The translations under genes and the position numbers were made by a program. A stretch of 54,889 nt of DNA. It comes from Burkholderiales bacterium. Its GTDB lineage: Bacteria; Pseudomonadota; Gammaproteobacteria; Burkholderiales; Burkholderiaceae_E. This document shows positions 1 through 8,266 of the stretch, in pieces (position 1 is the stretch's first letter; each line of letters opens with the position of its first letter). The stretch is from the NCBI GenBank assembly GCA_020248665.1, contig JADCHE010000064.1:1-54889 (forward strand), written 5' to 3'. Under the pieces are notes generated by a model. That model did no database searches. It saw only the letters and a list, made by a program, of their open reading frames with translations, and was not told where the DNA came from.

Positions 1-287
1 ACCTGCGCGAGTTCACCAGCCCCGAGACGTTCGCCGAGCTCAAGCACGAGATCGACGAGCGCAAGGGCGTGCCGAACCAGACCGACGTGGTGTCGCTCGA
101 CGCGCAGCTGCTCGGCGTCGACACCATCGCGGCCGACCATATGGCGAGCGTGCGCTTCTCCGGGATGCTGCGCGAGCAGCCGGGTACGCCGGCCGAGGCG
201 TTCGACGAGGTGTGGAACTTCACGCGCCCGACCGCCGGCCAGGGCGGCTGGGTGCTCGCCGGCATCCAGCAGCTGTCGAAGGCCTGA
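1..287 (+). CDS. Tim44-like domain protein, C-terminal part (5' end outside window)
   Basis: The reading frame is open from base 3 and ends with TGA at 285-287; the start lies outside the window. The visible 94 residues resemble the end of a Tim44-like/MlaC-fold domain, with segments such as LREFTSPETFAELKHEI and EVWNFTRP and a closing GGWVLAGIQQ. Proteobacterial members usually have an N-terminal signal or membrane segment and a Gly/Pro-rich linker, not visible here. In betaproteobacteria this gene commonly sits beside ubiE and ubiJ, and ubiJ follows here after 11 bases. Its exact role is unknown; membrane-associated lipid handling is an inference from the fold. Confidence 0.8.
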   Translation, partial: LREFTSPETFAELKHEIDERKGVPNQTDVVSLDAQLLGVDTIAADHMASVRFSGMLREQPGTPAEAFDEVWNFTRPTAGQGGWVLAGIQQLSKA

Positions 288-298
288 CGGACGGGCCG

Positions 299-907
299 GT
301 GCCCGCGGTCCCGCTGCCGCTCGCGCAGACCGCGCTGTCGGCGCTGAACCACGTGCTGCGCCAGCAGTCGTGGGCGCGGGACCGGCTGCGCGCGCACGCG
401 GGCCGCTCGGTCCGCGTGGTCGTCGAGTCGCCGCTCGGCCCGGTGTCGGCCGGCGCACGGATCGCCGAAGACGGCACGCTCGAGATCGCGGCGGTCGACG
501 CACCGACCGTCACGCTCACGCTGACGCCCTCGGTCGATGCGCTCTTCGGGCTGCTTCGGGACGGCCCGCGCGGGCTGACCGGGGCGCTGAAGGTCGACGG
601 CGACGTGATGGTCGCGGCCGCCGTCGGCGAGGTCGCGCAGCACTTGCGCTGGGACGTCGAGGAAGACCTGAGCCGCGTGTTCGGCGACCGCGTCGCGCAC
701 CGCATGGGCGAGACCGTGCGCGACGGCGTGCGGCAGGCCGACGACCTGCGCGAACGCGCCGAGACGGGCGTGCGCGACTTCCTGGTCCGTGAGGACCGGC
801 AACTGGTCGGCCGCGACGAGATGCGCACGCTGACCGACGTGCTGCGCGAGCTCGAGGCGGGCATAGGTCGGCTCGAGTCGAAGCTCGGGCGCGACGCCCG
901 CGCCTGA
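299..907 (+). CDS. ubiJ: UbiJ, SCP2-domain ubiquinone biosynthesis accessory factor
   Basis: A 202-residue protein starting at GTG 299. An earlier in-frame start at 212 would overlap the Tim44-like gene and give a low-quality Arg-rich N-terminus, so it was not used. The N-terminal half (about 10-125) is an SCP2-like lipid-binding domain with alternating beta strands (SVRVVVESPLG, TVTLTLTP) and the KVDGDVMVA segment. The C-terminal part is charged and helical, as in UbiJ. In Escherichia coli UbiJ binds lipid and is part of the soluble Ubi complex with UbiK. The usual downstream partner ubiB is absent; a convergent asparaginase gene follows instead. Confidence 0.85.
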   Translation: MPAVPLPLAQTALSALNHVLRQQSWARDRLRAHAGRSVRVVVESPLGPVSAGARIAEDGTLEIAAVDAPTVTLTLTPSVDALFGLLRDGPRGLTGALKVDGDVMVAAAVGEVAQHLRWDVEEDLSRVFGDRVAHRMGETVRDGVRQADDLRERAETGVRDFLVREDRQLVGRDEMRTLTDVLRELEAGIGRLESKLGRDARA

Positions 908-934
908 CGTGCCGCGGCGCCGCGCGCGCCGCGT

Positions 935-1939
935 TCAGTACCGGTCGATCAGCGCCCTCAGCCCGTCGCGGTCGAGTCCTGCCGCGATCGCGAGCGCGGT
1001 CACCACGCGGGCCTTGTGCGCCGACAGCCAGCCGGCAGGCACGAAGCCCCAGCGGTCGTCGTCGACGCCCGCGTTGCGGTTCACCGGTCCGGATGCGAGC
1101 CGGCTCGCACGGACCACCATCACGCCCGCGGCGGCTGCGCGCGACAGCGCGTCGCGCATCGGATCGGGCATCGTGCCGTGGCCGGTGCCCGCCAGCACCA
1201 GCCCGCGCGCGCCGCGCGACACCAGCCAGTCGACGACCCCCGGATCGGCGTCGACGTGCTGCGCGAGCAGGTCGACCCGCGGCAGCGCTTGCGGCAGCGG
1301 ATCGAGCGCGGCCGCGAGCGACGGTCGGCGCGCGGCGGCCTCGGCGGGCGGCACCCGCCAGCGCGGCCGCCCGTCGACGATCTCGGCGAGCGCTGCGCCG
1401 TCGCGGGCGACGAACGCGTCGGTGCGCGAGGTGTGCGCCTTCGCGGCGCGGTCGGGCGGCAGCACCTGGTCGTTCATCAGCACCATCGCGCCGGCAGCGC
1501 GCGCGGCCGGGTCGACAGCGGTCGCCGCGGCTGCATAGAGGTTCATCGGGCCGTCGGCGCCGAGCGCGGTGGCGGGGCGCATCGCACCGGTCGCGACGAC
1601 CGGCAGCGTCCTGTCGCAGGCGAGGTCGACCAGCAGCGCCGTCTCCTCGAGTGTGTCGGTGCCGTGGGTGATGACCGCGCCGGCGAGCGAGGGGTCGGCC
1701 GCCGCCGCTCGCAGCCGCCGCAGCAGCGTCAGCCAGTGCGCAGAGGTCAGGTGCTGGCTGCCGATCGAGTACGGCTGCTCGACGACGACGTCGGCGAGCC
1801 CGCGCAGCGCGGGCACCGCCTCGACGAGCGCGCTCGCGGGCAGCGCGCCGGGCACGTAGCCCTGGGTCCGGTCGGCGGAGGCGGCGGCGCCGGCGATCGT
1901 GCCTCCGGTGGCGATCAGCAGCAGTCGGGGTCGGTCCAT
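935..1939 (-). CDS. Type II-like L-asparaginase
   Basis: A 334-residue asparaginase that hydrolyses L-asparagine to aspartate and ammonia. The first catalytic Thr lies in the N-terminal IATGGTIAG motif (about residues 8-16) and the second in the THGTDTLEETA motif (about 91-101). Both signatures are intact. A conserved TGAMRPATALGADGPMNL segment follows. I chose ATG 1939 because it places the beta strand RLLLIATGGTIAG at the correct distance from the N-terminus; a start 45 bases upstream adds only an Arg-rich stretch. No signal peptide is evident, so it is probably cytoplasmic. The gene converges on ubiJ and is divergent from the HNH gene. Confidence 0.92.
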   Translation of the reverse strand: MDRPRLLLIATGGTIAGAAASADRTQGYVPGALPASALVEAVPALRGLADVVVEQPYSIGSQHLTSAHWLTLLRRLRAAAADPSLAGAVITHGTDTLEETALLVDLACDRTLPVVATGAMRPATALGADGPMNLYAAAATAVDPAARAAGAMVLMNDQVLPPDRAAKAHTSRTDAFVARDGAALAEIVDGRPRWRVPPAEAAARRPSLAAALDPLPQALPRVDLLAQHVDADPGVVDWLVSRGARGLVLAGTGHGTMPDPMRDALSRAAAAGVMVVRASRLASGPVNRNAGVDDDRWGFVPAGWLSAHKARVVTALAIAAGLDRDGLRALIDRY

Positions 1940-1973
1940 TCGGCCGATGCTACCGTCCCGGCGGGCACGGTTG

Positions 1974-1999
1974 CGTCGCACCATCGTCGCGGTGCGACG
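1974..1999. promoter_or_regulatory. Inverted repeat between asparaginase and HNH genes
   Basis: Two perfect 9-base arms, CGTCGCACC (1974-1982) and GGTGCGACG (1991-1999), are separated by 8 bases in the 93-base divergent intergenic region. It could be an operator for a dimeric regulator or a hairpin in a leader. No regulator gene adjoins it, so the assignment is open. Confidence 0.45.
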
Positions 2000-2032
2000 G
2001 TATGATGGTCACTCCGCGGTCATACGGAACGG

Positions 2033-2707
2033 ATGCGCCCGATGCACGACATCCTCGTCCTCGACGTCGCCGGCACCCCGGTGAGGTGGGTCGATCACGA
2101 GTCGGCCGCCGGGTACTACGCGAGCGGCAAGGTGCGCTGGGAGCTCGGCGCCGACCGCACGGTGCTGCATGGCGGCATCAGCCGGCTGCACGGGCACCGC
2201 TCGAGGCTCGAGATCGCCGCGATCATCGCGATCGACGGTCCGCGCTGGAGGGTCCGCGGCGCCGAGGACCGCGCGCCGCTCTCGCGCTCGATGGTGTTCG
2301 CGCGCGACCGCCACGTCTGCGCCTACTGCGGCGGGCGCTTCGGGCAGAACACGCTCGAGATGGAGCACGTGACCCCGAGCTCGCGCGGCGGGCGTACCGT
2401 GTGGCAGAACGTCGTGTCCGCGTGCCGCGCGTGCAACCAGCGCAAGGGCAACCGCACGCCCGAGGCCGCGAGCATGCCGCTGCTCTACGTGCCCTACGTG
2501 CCCAACCGCCACGAGGCGTTCATTCTCGCCAACCGGCGGATCCTCGCCGACCAGATGGCGTTCCTGCTCGCCGGCGTGCCGCGGCATTCGCGGCTGTGGG
2601 CGCCCGACGCGGGTGCCGACGGCGCTCAGCCGGCTGCGGCCGGCGTCTCGGCGCCGAGGAAGCGCTCGCCGCACTCGTCCGCGGTCAGGGGCCGCGAGAA
2701 CAGGTAG
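2033..2707 (+). CDS. HNH endonuclease family protein
   Basis: A 224-residue protein with a central HNH nuclease fold. Two CxxC zinc knuckles (CAYC about 102-105, CRAC about 141-144) surround the LEMEHVTPSSRGG segment (about 116-128), which carries the catalytic His, and the NVVSACRACNQRKGN motif supplies the Asn/His-Asn part. This organisation matches stand-alone bacterial HNH proteins of uncertain biological role, not restriction enzymes with a linked methylase. No methyltransferase or specificity gene is nearby. ATG 2042 is an alternative start. The last 82 bases overlap the 3' end of the convergent GGDEF-EAL gene, so the Pro/Arg-rich C-terminal tail is probably weakly constrained. Confidence 0.88.
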   Translation: MRPMHDILVLDVAGTPVRWVDHESAAGYYASGKVRWELGADRTVLHGGISRLHGHRSRLEIAAIIAIDGPRWRVRGAEDRAPLSRSMVFARDRHVCAYCGGRFGQNTLEMEHVTPSSRGGRTVWQNVVSACRACNQRKGNRTPEAASMPLLYVPYVPNRHEAFILANRRILADQMAFLLAGVPRHSRLWAPDAGADGAQPAAAGVSAPRKRSPHSSAVRGRENR

Positions 2708-4650
2708 CCCTGCATCTCGCGGCAGCCCATCGCGACCAGCGCCTCGCGCTGCGCGCCGGTCTCGACGCCCTCTGCCACCACGCCAGCGCCCAGGCTGCGC
2801 GCGATCGCGACGATCGCCGGCACGATCGCCGCCTGCCGCACGCCCGGGCCCTCCCGGCCGAGGTCGACGACGAACGCGCGATCGATCTTGATGCAGCCGA
2901 TCGGGAAGGTCCGCAGGTAAGCGAGCGACGAGTGGCCGGTGCCGAAGTCGTCGAGCGCGATCCGGATGCCCATCCGCGACAGCTCGCCGAGCACGCGCGC
3001 CGCGCGCTCGGGCTCGTCCATCACCGTGCCCTCGGTCAGCTCGAGCTGCAGCCGCGAGGCGGGCAGCCGGGTGGCGGCGAGCAGCGCGCGCAGCTCGCGC
3101 ACGAAGGTCTCCTCGCGCAGCTGAACCGGCGACACGTTGACCGACAGGTAGGGCCGCCCACCGGTGCCGGGGGGTGGTGCGCGCGTCGCATCCCACGCGA
3201 CCAGCTGCGCGCAGGCGCGGGCGAGCACCGACGTGCCGATCGCGCCGATCAGGCCGGTCTCCTCGGCCAGCGGCACGAACACCGCCGGCGTGATCGGGCC
3301 GCGCTCCGGGTGGTCCCAGCGCGCGAGCGCCTCGAGGCCGAGCACGCGGCCGGTCTCGCCGTCGACGATCGGCTGGTAGGCGACGTCGAGTGCCGAGCGT
3401 GCGACGGCCGCGCGAAGGTCGTTGATCATCGCGACCTTCTCGCGCAGCGACGCGTTGATCTGTGGCGCGTAGAAGCGCAGCGCGTTACGCCCGCCCTGCT
3501 TGGCCTGGTACATCGCCGCGTCGGCGTTCTTCAGCAGCCGCGGCGGGTCGCCGCCGTCGTCGGGGAACATCGCGATGCCGATGCTCGCGCTGACGGTCGC
3601 CATCAGCCCGTCGAGCTTGAGCGGGGTCGCGACGGCCTTCAGGATCTTGCGGGTCACAACCTCGACGTCGCGGCGCTTGCGCACTGGGTCGATCAGCACC
3701 AGGAACTCGTCGCCACCGAAGCGCGCGAGCCGGTCGGCCTGCCGCAGGCAGGCGCGGATCCGCTGCGAGACCTGGCGCAGCAGGTCGTCGCCGGCGTCGT
3801 GCCCGAGCGAGTCGTTGATCTCCTTGAAGCCGTCAAGGTCGAGGAACAGCAGCGCGAAGCGAGAGCTCCGCGCGCGCGCCTGCGCGATGGACTCGCCGAT
3901 GTGCTCCATGAAGGCGGCGCGGTTCGGCAGCCCGGTCAGGTCGTCGTGGTAGGCGAGCCGCTGCACGCGGCTCTCGGCGAGCCGGCGCGCGGTGACGTCC
4001 AGCATCGCGCCGCGCAGCCGCGTCACGCGACCGTCCTCGTCGGCCTGCGACGCGATCGTGCTCGCGAACCAGCGCACCTCGCCGCGCGCGTCGCGCAGCC
4101 GCAGCTCCCCGGTCAGGCGGCGCGGCTCGCGCAGCGCCGCCTCGACCGAGCGCTGCGCGCCGGCCCGGTCGTCCTCGACGACGTAGTCGAGCAGCTCCTC
4201 GATCGACGCGGGCGGCGCGTCCGGGTCCATGCCGAGCAGCTGCGCGAGCTGCGCCGACACCTCGATGCCGCGGTCGCCTTCGCGGTACGACCAGCTGCCG
4301 AGCCCGGCGAGCAGCTGCGCCTCGAGCAGGTCGACGCGGCTCTGCTCGAGCTGTGCGGTGCGCTCGTGCACGTGTGACTCGAGCGTGCGCCGCTCGGCGC
4401 GCAGCGCCGCGTTCGCGTGCGCGAGCCCGGTCGCCGCGATCCGGTGCGACTGGCGCTCGGCGTCGACCGCGGCCTCGAAGCGCGCGTAGCGCCGGCCGAC
4501 CGCGTCGACGAGCGCGCGCAGCCGCGCTGGATCGGCCGACGCGCCGCCACGGTCGAGGCCGAGCCGCCGCAGCGGGCGGGCGAGCAGGGGGTGGACCGGT
4601 CGCTTCATCGGGGAAGCGGTCGGGACGAACGGTCGATCGGCATCGTGCAA
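2626..4650 (-). CDS. PAS-GGDEF-EAL cyclic-di-GMP enzyme
   Basis: A 674-residue cytoplasmic signalling protein. An N-terminal coiled coil (about 45-110) leads into a PAS domain (about 110-230, with LGSWSYREGD and a PAC-like RLRGAMLDVTARR). A GGDEF domain follows (about 235-395) with the active-site motif RFGGDEF intact, then an EAL domain (about 410-665) with EALARW, NVSP, LDDFGTGHSS, KIDR and EGVET. Both catalytic signatures appear intact, so it could make or degrade cyclic di-GMP; which dominates cannot be told. No membrane segment is seen. ATG 4608 (MKRPVHPLL) is an equally plausible start. No operon partner is evident. Confidence 0.92.
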   Translation of the reverse strand: MHDADRPFVPTASPMKRPVHPLLARPLRRLGLDRGGASADPARLRALVDAVGRRYARFEAAVDAERQSHRIAATGLAHANAALRAERRTLESHVHERTAQLEQSRVDLLEAQLLAGLGSWSYREGDRGIEVSAQLAQLLGMDPDAPPASIEELLDYVVEDDRAGAQRSVEAALREPRRLTGELRLRDARGEVRWFASTIASQADEDGRVTRLRGAMLDVTARRLAESRVQRLAYHDDLTGLPNRAAFMEHIGESIAQARARSSRFALLFLDLDGFKEINDSLGHDAGDDLLRQVSQRIRACLRQADRLARFGGDEFLVLIDPVRKRRDVEVVTRKILKAVATPLKLDGLMATVSASIGIAMFPDDGGDPPRLLKNADAAMYQAKQGGRNALRFYAPQINASLREKVAMINDLRAAVARSALDVAYQPIVDGETGRVLGLEALARWDHPERGPITPAVFVPLAEETGLIGAIGTSVLARACAQLVAWDATRAPPPGTGGRPYLSVNVSPVQLREETFVRELRALLAATRLPASRLQLELTEGTVMDEPERAARVLGELSRMGIRIALDDFGTGHSSLAYLRTFPIGCIKIDRAFVVDLGREGPGVRQAAIVPAIVAIARSLGAGVVAEGVETGAQREALVAMGCREMQGYLFSRPLTADECGERFLGAETPAAAG

Positions 4651-4797
4651 GGCTATCGACCGGCCCGCGCCGCTACTGTGACCGAATGCCCCGTACCGAC
4701 GGGCGGTCGTCGAAGAGGTCCCGGCGGCGCGGCGCTACACTGACGTTGCAGCGATGTGCGACCTCTCGGTCGCGTCTTGGCCGCGCTCGGGCCCGCG

Positions 4798-5310
4798 ATG
4801 ATCGACGACGACACCCTCCGCATCTGGGAGTTCGGCAGCTACCTCGTCACGGTGTTCGGGCTGCCGCTGGCCGCCTTCGCGCTGTGGCGCGAGGCGCGCA
4901 CCGAGCGCGACAACGAGCGCGAGGAGATCGAGCAGCGCGACGAGGAGACCTACCTCCAGCTGTCCGAGCAGTACACCCAATTCGTCGAGTCGGTGCTGCG
5001 CTACCCCGAGCTCGGCCTGCACCCGCGCCTGCCGGCGCCCGCCGACCTCGACCCGGAACAGCAGGCGCGAAAGCTGCTCCTCTTCGAGATGCTGATCGCG
5101 CTGTTCGAGCGCGCCTACATCCTGCTGTACGAGGACGCGCTCGACGCGCAGGGCGCGCGACGCTGGCAGTCCTGGGCCGACTACATGACGCAGTGGAGCG
5201 CGCGCCGCGACTTCCGCGAGGCGCTGCCCGATCTGCTGATCGGCGAGGACCCGGAGTTCTCGCGCTACATCCGCGGCCTGTGCGAGCAGGCGGAGGGTAG
5301 GACACCATGA
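4798..5310 (+). CDS. Membrane-anchored protein of unknown function
   Basis: A 170-residue protein with one N-terminal membrane helix (about residues 12-30, YLVTVFGLPLAAFALW). A charged coiled-coil stretch (about 31-50) and a helical cytoplasmic domain containing the LLLFEMLIALFERAYILLYED segment follow. ATG 4798 was chosen because it puts the membrane helix near the N-terminus; GTG 4756 would add 14 residues. The stop overlaps the next gene's ATG in an ATGA arrangement, so it is translationally coupled to the amidohydrolase. I do not recognise a named family. Similar single-TM proteins with helical cytoplasmic domains occur widely as hypotheticals. Confidence 0.7.
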   Translation: MIDDDTLRIWEFGSYLVTVFGLPLAAFALWREARTERDNEREEIEQRDEETYLQLSEQYTQFVESVLRYPELGLHPRLPAPADLDPEQQARKLLLFEMLIALFERAYILLYEDALDAQGARRWQSWADYMTQWSARRDFREALPDLLIGEDPEFSRYIRGLCEQAEGRTP

Positions 5311-7088
5311 TCGACCTGCTGATCCGAGGCGGCGTCGTCGTGGACGGCACCGGCGGCGAGCCGTTCGCCGCCGACGTCGGCGTGAAGGACGGCCGCATCG
5401 TCGAGCTCGGGCGCGTCGGACGCCGCGCCCACCGCACGCTCGACGCCGACGGCGCGCTGGTCTTGCCGGGCTTTGTCGACATCCATACCCACTACGATGG
5501 CCAGGCCTCGTGGGACGAGACCTTCTCGCCCAGCGTGTGGCACGGCGTGACCACCGTCGTGACCGGCAACTGCGGCGTCGGCTTCGCACCGGTGCGCTTC
5601 GGCGACCAGGACCGGCTGATCGCGCTGATGGAAGGCGTCGAGGAGATCCCGGGCGCCGCGCTCGCCGAGGGCATCCACTGGAACTGGACGAGTTTCCAGG
5701 GCTACATGGAGGCGCTCGACGCGATCCCGCACGCGATCGACTTCATGACGCTGGTGCCGCACGACTGCCTGCGCCTGTTCGTGATGGGAGATCGCGCCGC
5801 GCGCGGCGAGTGCGCGCTCGCCGCCGACCGCGACGCGATGGCGAAGCTGCTGCGCGACGCGCTCGTCGCCGGCGCCGCGGGCCTGTCGATCGGCCGCACC
5901 GACAACCACCGCACCCGGGAGGGCGCGCCGACGCCGGGCTCCGAGGCCGATGCGGCCGAGCTCCTCGCGCTCGCCGACGTGTTCCGCGGGCTGCCGTACC
6001 GCGTGCTGCACGCGGTCTCCGACTTCCAGTGCATGCGCGGCGAGCCGGCCGGGCAGCGCGCCCGCTTCGATGCCGAGTACGCGATGCTCGAGTCGGTGGC
6101 GCGGCTCGCCGCGCGGCCGCTCGCGCTCACCTGGCTCGAGCGGATCAACGCGCCCGAGCAGTGGCGCTGGCTCGCCGAGCGCGCCGAGCGCTCGGTCGCC
6201 TCGGGCGTCGACGTGCGGCTGCAGGCCGCGAGCCGCGCGATCGGATTGCTGAACGGGCTCGACACGAGCTTCAACGCGCTGGTCGCGTTCCCCTCGTACC
6301 GCGCGATCGCGCACCTGCCGCCGCCCGAGCGCGCCGCGCGGATGCGCGAGCCCGAGGTCCGGGAGCGGATCCTCGGCGAGCCGCGCACGACGCTGTCGGG
6401 CGCGGGTTCGTCGGTGCCGCCGCTCGCCGACGAGATCCTCGCCCGCATCGACGACGTGTCGATGCTGATGTTCCCGTTCCCCGCGGGCGAGGACGACGTA
6501 CCCGACTACGAGCCCGACCCGCGGACCTCGTTCGGCGTCCGGGCGCGCGCGAGCGGCGCGCGCCCGCTCGCGCTGATCTACGACTGGCTCGCCGAGGGCG
6601 AGGGGACGAACCTCGTCTACTTCCCGATCTTCAACTACCTGCGCGGCTCGCTCGACACGGTGCACGCGATGCTGATGCACCCTCTCGCGCTGGTCTCGCT
6701 CGGCGACGCCGGTGCGCACGTCGGCACGGTGTGCGACGCGAGCATGCCGACGACGCTGCTGTCCCACTGGGTGCGCGACCGGCGCGGCGAGCGCATTCCG
6801 CTGCCTGCCGCGATCTCGATGCTGAGCGCGCGCAACGCGCGGCACATGGGCCTCGCCGACCGCGGCATCGTCGCCGTCGGGAAGCGCGCGGACCTGAACC
6901 TGATCGACCCGGCCGCGATCGCGCTCGAGCCGCCCCGGCTGGTCCGCGACCTGCCGGCCGGCGGGCGGCGCTTCGTGCAGCGCGCGCGGGGCTACCTCGC
7001 GACGATGGTCGCCGGCGTGCCGATCGTCGAGTACGGCGCGCTCACCGGGGCGCGCCCGGGTCGGCTGGTGCGCTCGGCGACGCGCTGA
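5307..7088 (+). CDS. D-aminoacylase / N-acyl-D-amino-acid deacylase family amidohydrolase
   Basis: A 593-residue zinc-dependent amidohydrolase. The metal site begins with DIHTHYDGQ (about 57-65). The GNCGVGFAP motif (about 89-97) includes the Cys that bridges metal in D-aminoacylases. A late [12 protein letters not shown] segment supplies the catalytic Asp, and a C-terminal [10 protein letters not shown] segment is typical of the composite beta domain. Family members remove N-acyl groups from D-amino acids, but many homologues have untested substrates. The gene is coupled to the upstream membrane protein and its last 47 bases overlap the convergent mrpG 3' end. ATG 5307 overlaps the preceding TGA. 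Confidence 0.88.
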   Translation: MIDLLIRGGVVVDGTGGEPFAADVGVKDGRIVELGRVGRRAHRTLDADGALVLPGFVDIHTHYDGQASWDETFSPSVWHGVTTVVTGNCGVGFAPVRFGDQDRLIALMEGVEEIPGAALAEGIHWNWTSFQGYMEALDAIPHAIDFMTLVPHDCLRLFVMGDRAARGECALAADRDAMAKLLRDALVAGAAGLSIGRTDNHRTREGAPTPGSEADAAELLALADVFRGLPYRVLHAVSDFQCMRGEPAGQRARFDAEYAMLESVARLAARPLALTWLERINAPEQWRWLAERAERSVASGVDVRLQAASRAIGLLNGLDTSFNALVAFPSYRAIAHLPPPERAARMREPEVRERILGEPRTTLSGAGSSVPPLADEILARIDDVSMLMFPFPAGEDDVPDYEPDPRTSFGVRARASGARPLALIYDWLAEGEGTNLVYFPIFNYLRGSLDTVHAMLMHPLALVSLGDAGAHVGTVCDASMPTTLLSHWVRDRRGERIPLPAAISMLSARNARHMGLADRGIVAVGKRADLNLIDPAAIALEPPRLVRDLPAGGRRFVQRARGYLATMVAGVPIVEYGALTGARPGRLVRSATR

Positions 7089-7431
7089 GCTGCGCGTCGC
7101 CCTCCGGCACCGGCGGGCGGCGAAGCGGCTCGCGCTCGAGCGCCGACTTCACCAGCAGGTGGGCGGCGATCGGCGCGGTCAGGAACACGAACGCGGTGAT
7201 CAGCAGCTCGTGGATCACCACGCGCTGCCCGGTCCAGCCGAAGACCAGCATCGAGGCGAGCAGCGCGCCGCCGACGCCGAGCGTGCTCGCCTTGGTCGGC
7301 GCGTGCAGCCGCATGTACAGGTCGCGCAGCCGGACCAGGCCGATCGCGCCGACCAGCGCGAAGCCGCCGCCCGCGATCATCAGCAGGCTCGCGATCAGCT
7401 CGACGACGAAGGGCAGGGGCTCGGGAGTCAT
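7042..7431 (-). CDS. mrpG: Mrp cation/proton antiporter subunit G
   Basis: A 129-residue membrane protein with three predicted helices (about 9-30, 45-65, 69-92). It carries the family segment GLVRLRDLYMRLHAPTKAST and a variable charged tail. MrpG is a small essential subunit of the Mrp Na+(K+,Li+)/H+ antiporter. It is the last gene of the cluster, 11 bases after mrpF. Its C-terminal tail overlaps the convergent D-aminoacylase gene by 47 bases. Confidence 0.93.
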   Translation of the reverse strand: MTPEPLPFVVELIASLLMIAGGGFALVGAIGLVRLRDLYMRLHAPTKASTLGVGGALLASMLVFGWTGQRVVIHELLITAFVFLTAPIAAHLLVKSALEREPLRRPPVPEGDAQLSASPSAPADPGAPR

Positions 7432-7442
7432 CGGGTCGGGCC

Positions 7443-7718
7443 TCAGTCGGGGTCGACGACGTCGCCGCGGCCCACGAATCGAGCGGTGACGACGGTGCCG
7501 ACGAAGCCGAGCATCGCGATCACCAGCGCGGCCTCGAAGTACACCTGCGTGCGGAACTTGATGCCCAGCAGCACGACGAGCGCCAGCGCGTTCACGTACA
7601 GCGTGTCGAGCGCGAGCACGCGGTCGAGCACGTCGGGGCCGACGAGCAGCCGCCAGCAGGTGAGCAGAAGCGCGACGCAGATCAGCGCGATCGCGAGCGT
7701 GGTGGCCTGGTCGATCAT
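7443..7718 (-). CDS. mrpF: Mrp cation/proton antiporter subunit F
   Basis: A 91-residue protein with three membrane helices and the MrpF signature of a polar GPDVLDRVLALDTL segment after the first helix. ATG 7718 overlaps the mrpE stop by four bases (ATGA), which fixes this start over a longer upstream open frame. It works as a structural subunit of the inner-membrane Mrp complex beside MrpE and MrpG. Confidence 0.93.
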   Translation of the reverse strand: MIDQATTLAIALICVALLLTCWRLLVGPDVLDRVLALDTLYVNALALVVLLGIKFRTQVYFEAALVIAMLGFVGTVVTARFVGRGDVVDPD

Positions 7719-8266
7719 TCGAACAGCTCCCGGATCGGGGTCTCGTAGCGGGCCTTGACCTCGGCGATGAGCGCGTCGGGGTCGTCGACGCGCAGCCCGT
7801 GGACCAGCAGGTGGCGGTGATCGTCCGACAGCTCGGCGGACACGGTGCCGGGCGTCATCGTGATGATCCCGGCGAACAGCGAGATCGAGCGGGGCCGCCG
7901 CACATCGAGCGGCACCCAGACGAAGCGCGGCTTCAGCGCCTCGCGCGGGCCGAGGATCAGCTTCGCGACCTGCAGGTTGGCGATGACGATGTCGTGCAGC
8001 ACCACCCACGCGAGGCGCGCGGCGATCGCCGCGCGGCGCCACGCGCCGCCGCGTGCGACCGGGTGCCCCGCGTCGTCGCGACGCGCCGCCGGCCAGCGCG
8101 ACAGCACCAGCGCGAGCACCGCGCCGAGCAGCAGGTGTCCGGTGGCGAGCGTCTGGTTGAGCAGCAGCCATGCGAGCCATAGCCAGAGCGCGGTCCAGGG
8201 CCGCGGAAGCAGGCGGCGCAGCGGGCCCGGGCGCGGCGCGTACCGCGCGTCGGGGGTCGCGCTCAT
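7715..8266 (-). CDS. mrpE: Mrp cation/proton antiporter subunit E
   Basis: A 183-residue subunit. Two N-terminal hydrophobic segments (about 20-55) are followed by a cytoplasmic domain with the conserved IVIANLQVAKLIL and ITMTPGTVSAELSDD stretches typical of MrpE. It overlaps both neighbours by four bases, consistent with translational coupling through the whole mrp cluster. MrpE supports assembly and full activity of the antiporter rather than forming a proton-pumping core. Confidence 0.93.
   Translation of the reverse strand: MSATPDARYAPRPGPLRRLLPRPWTALWLWLAWLLLNQTLATGHLLLGAVLALVLSRWPAARRDDAGHPVARGGAWRRAAIAARLAWVVLHDIVIANLQVAKLILGPREALKPRFVWVPLDVRRPRSISLFAGIITMTPGTVSAELSDDHRHLLVHGLRVDDPDALIAEVKARYETPIRELFE

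Noticed and set aside
912-930. GC-rich self-complementary run between ubiJ and asparaginase as a terminator
   Set aside because: It can form a hairpin but lacks a T-run on both strands, and such runs occur by chance at this GC content.
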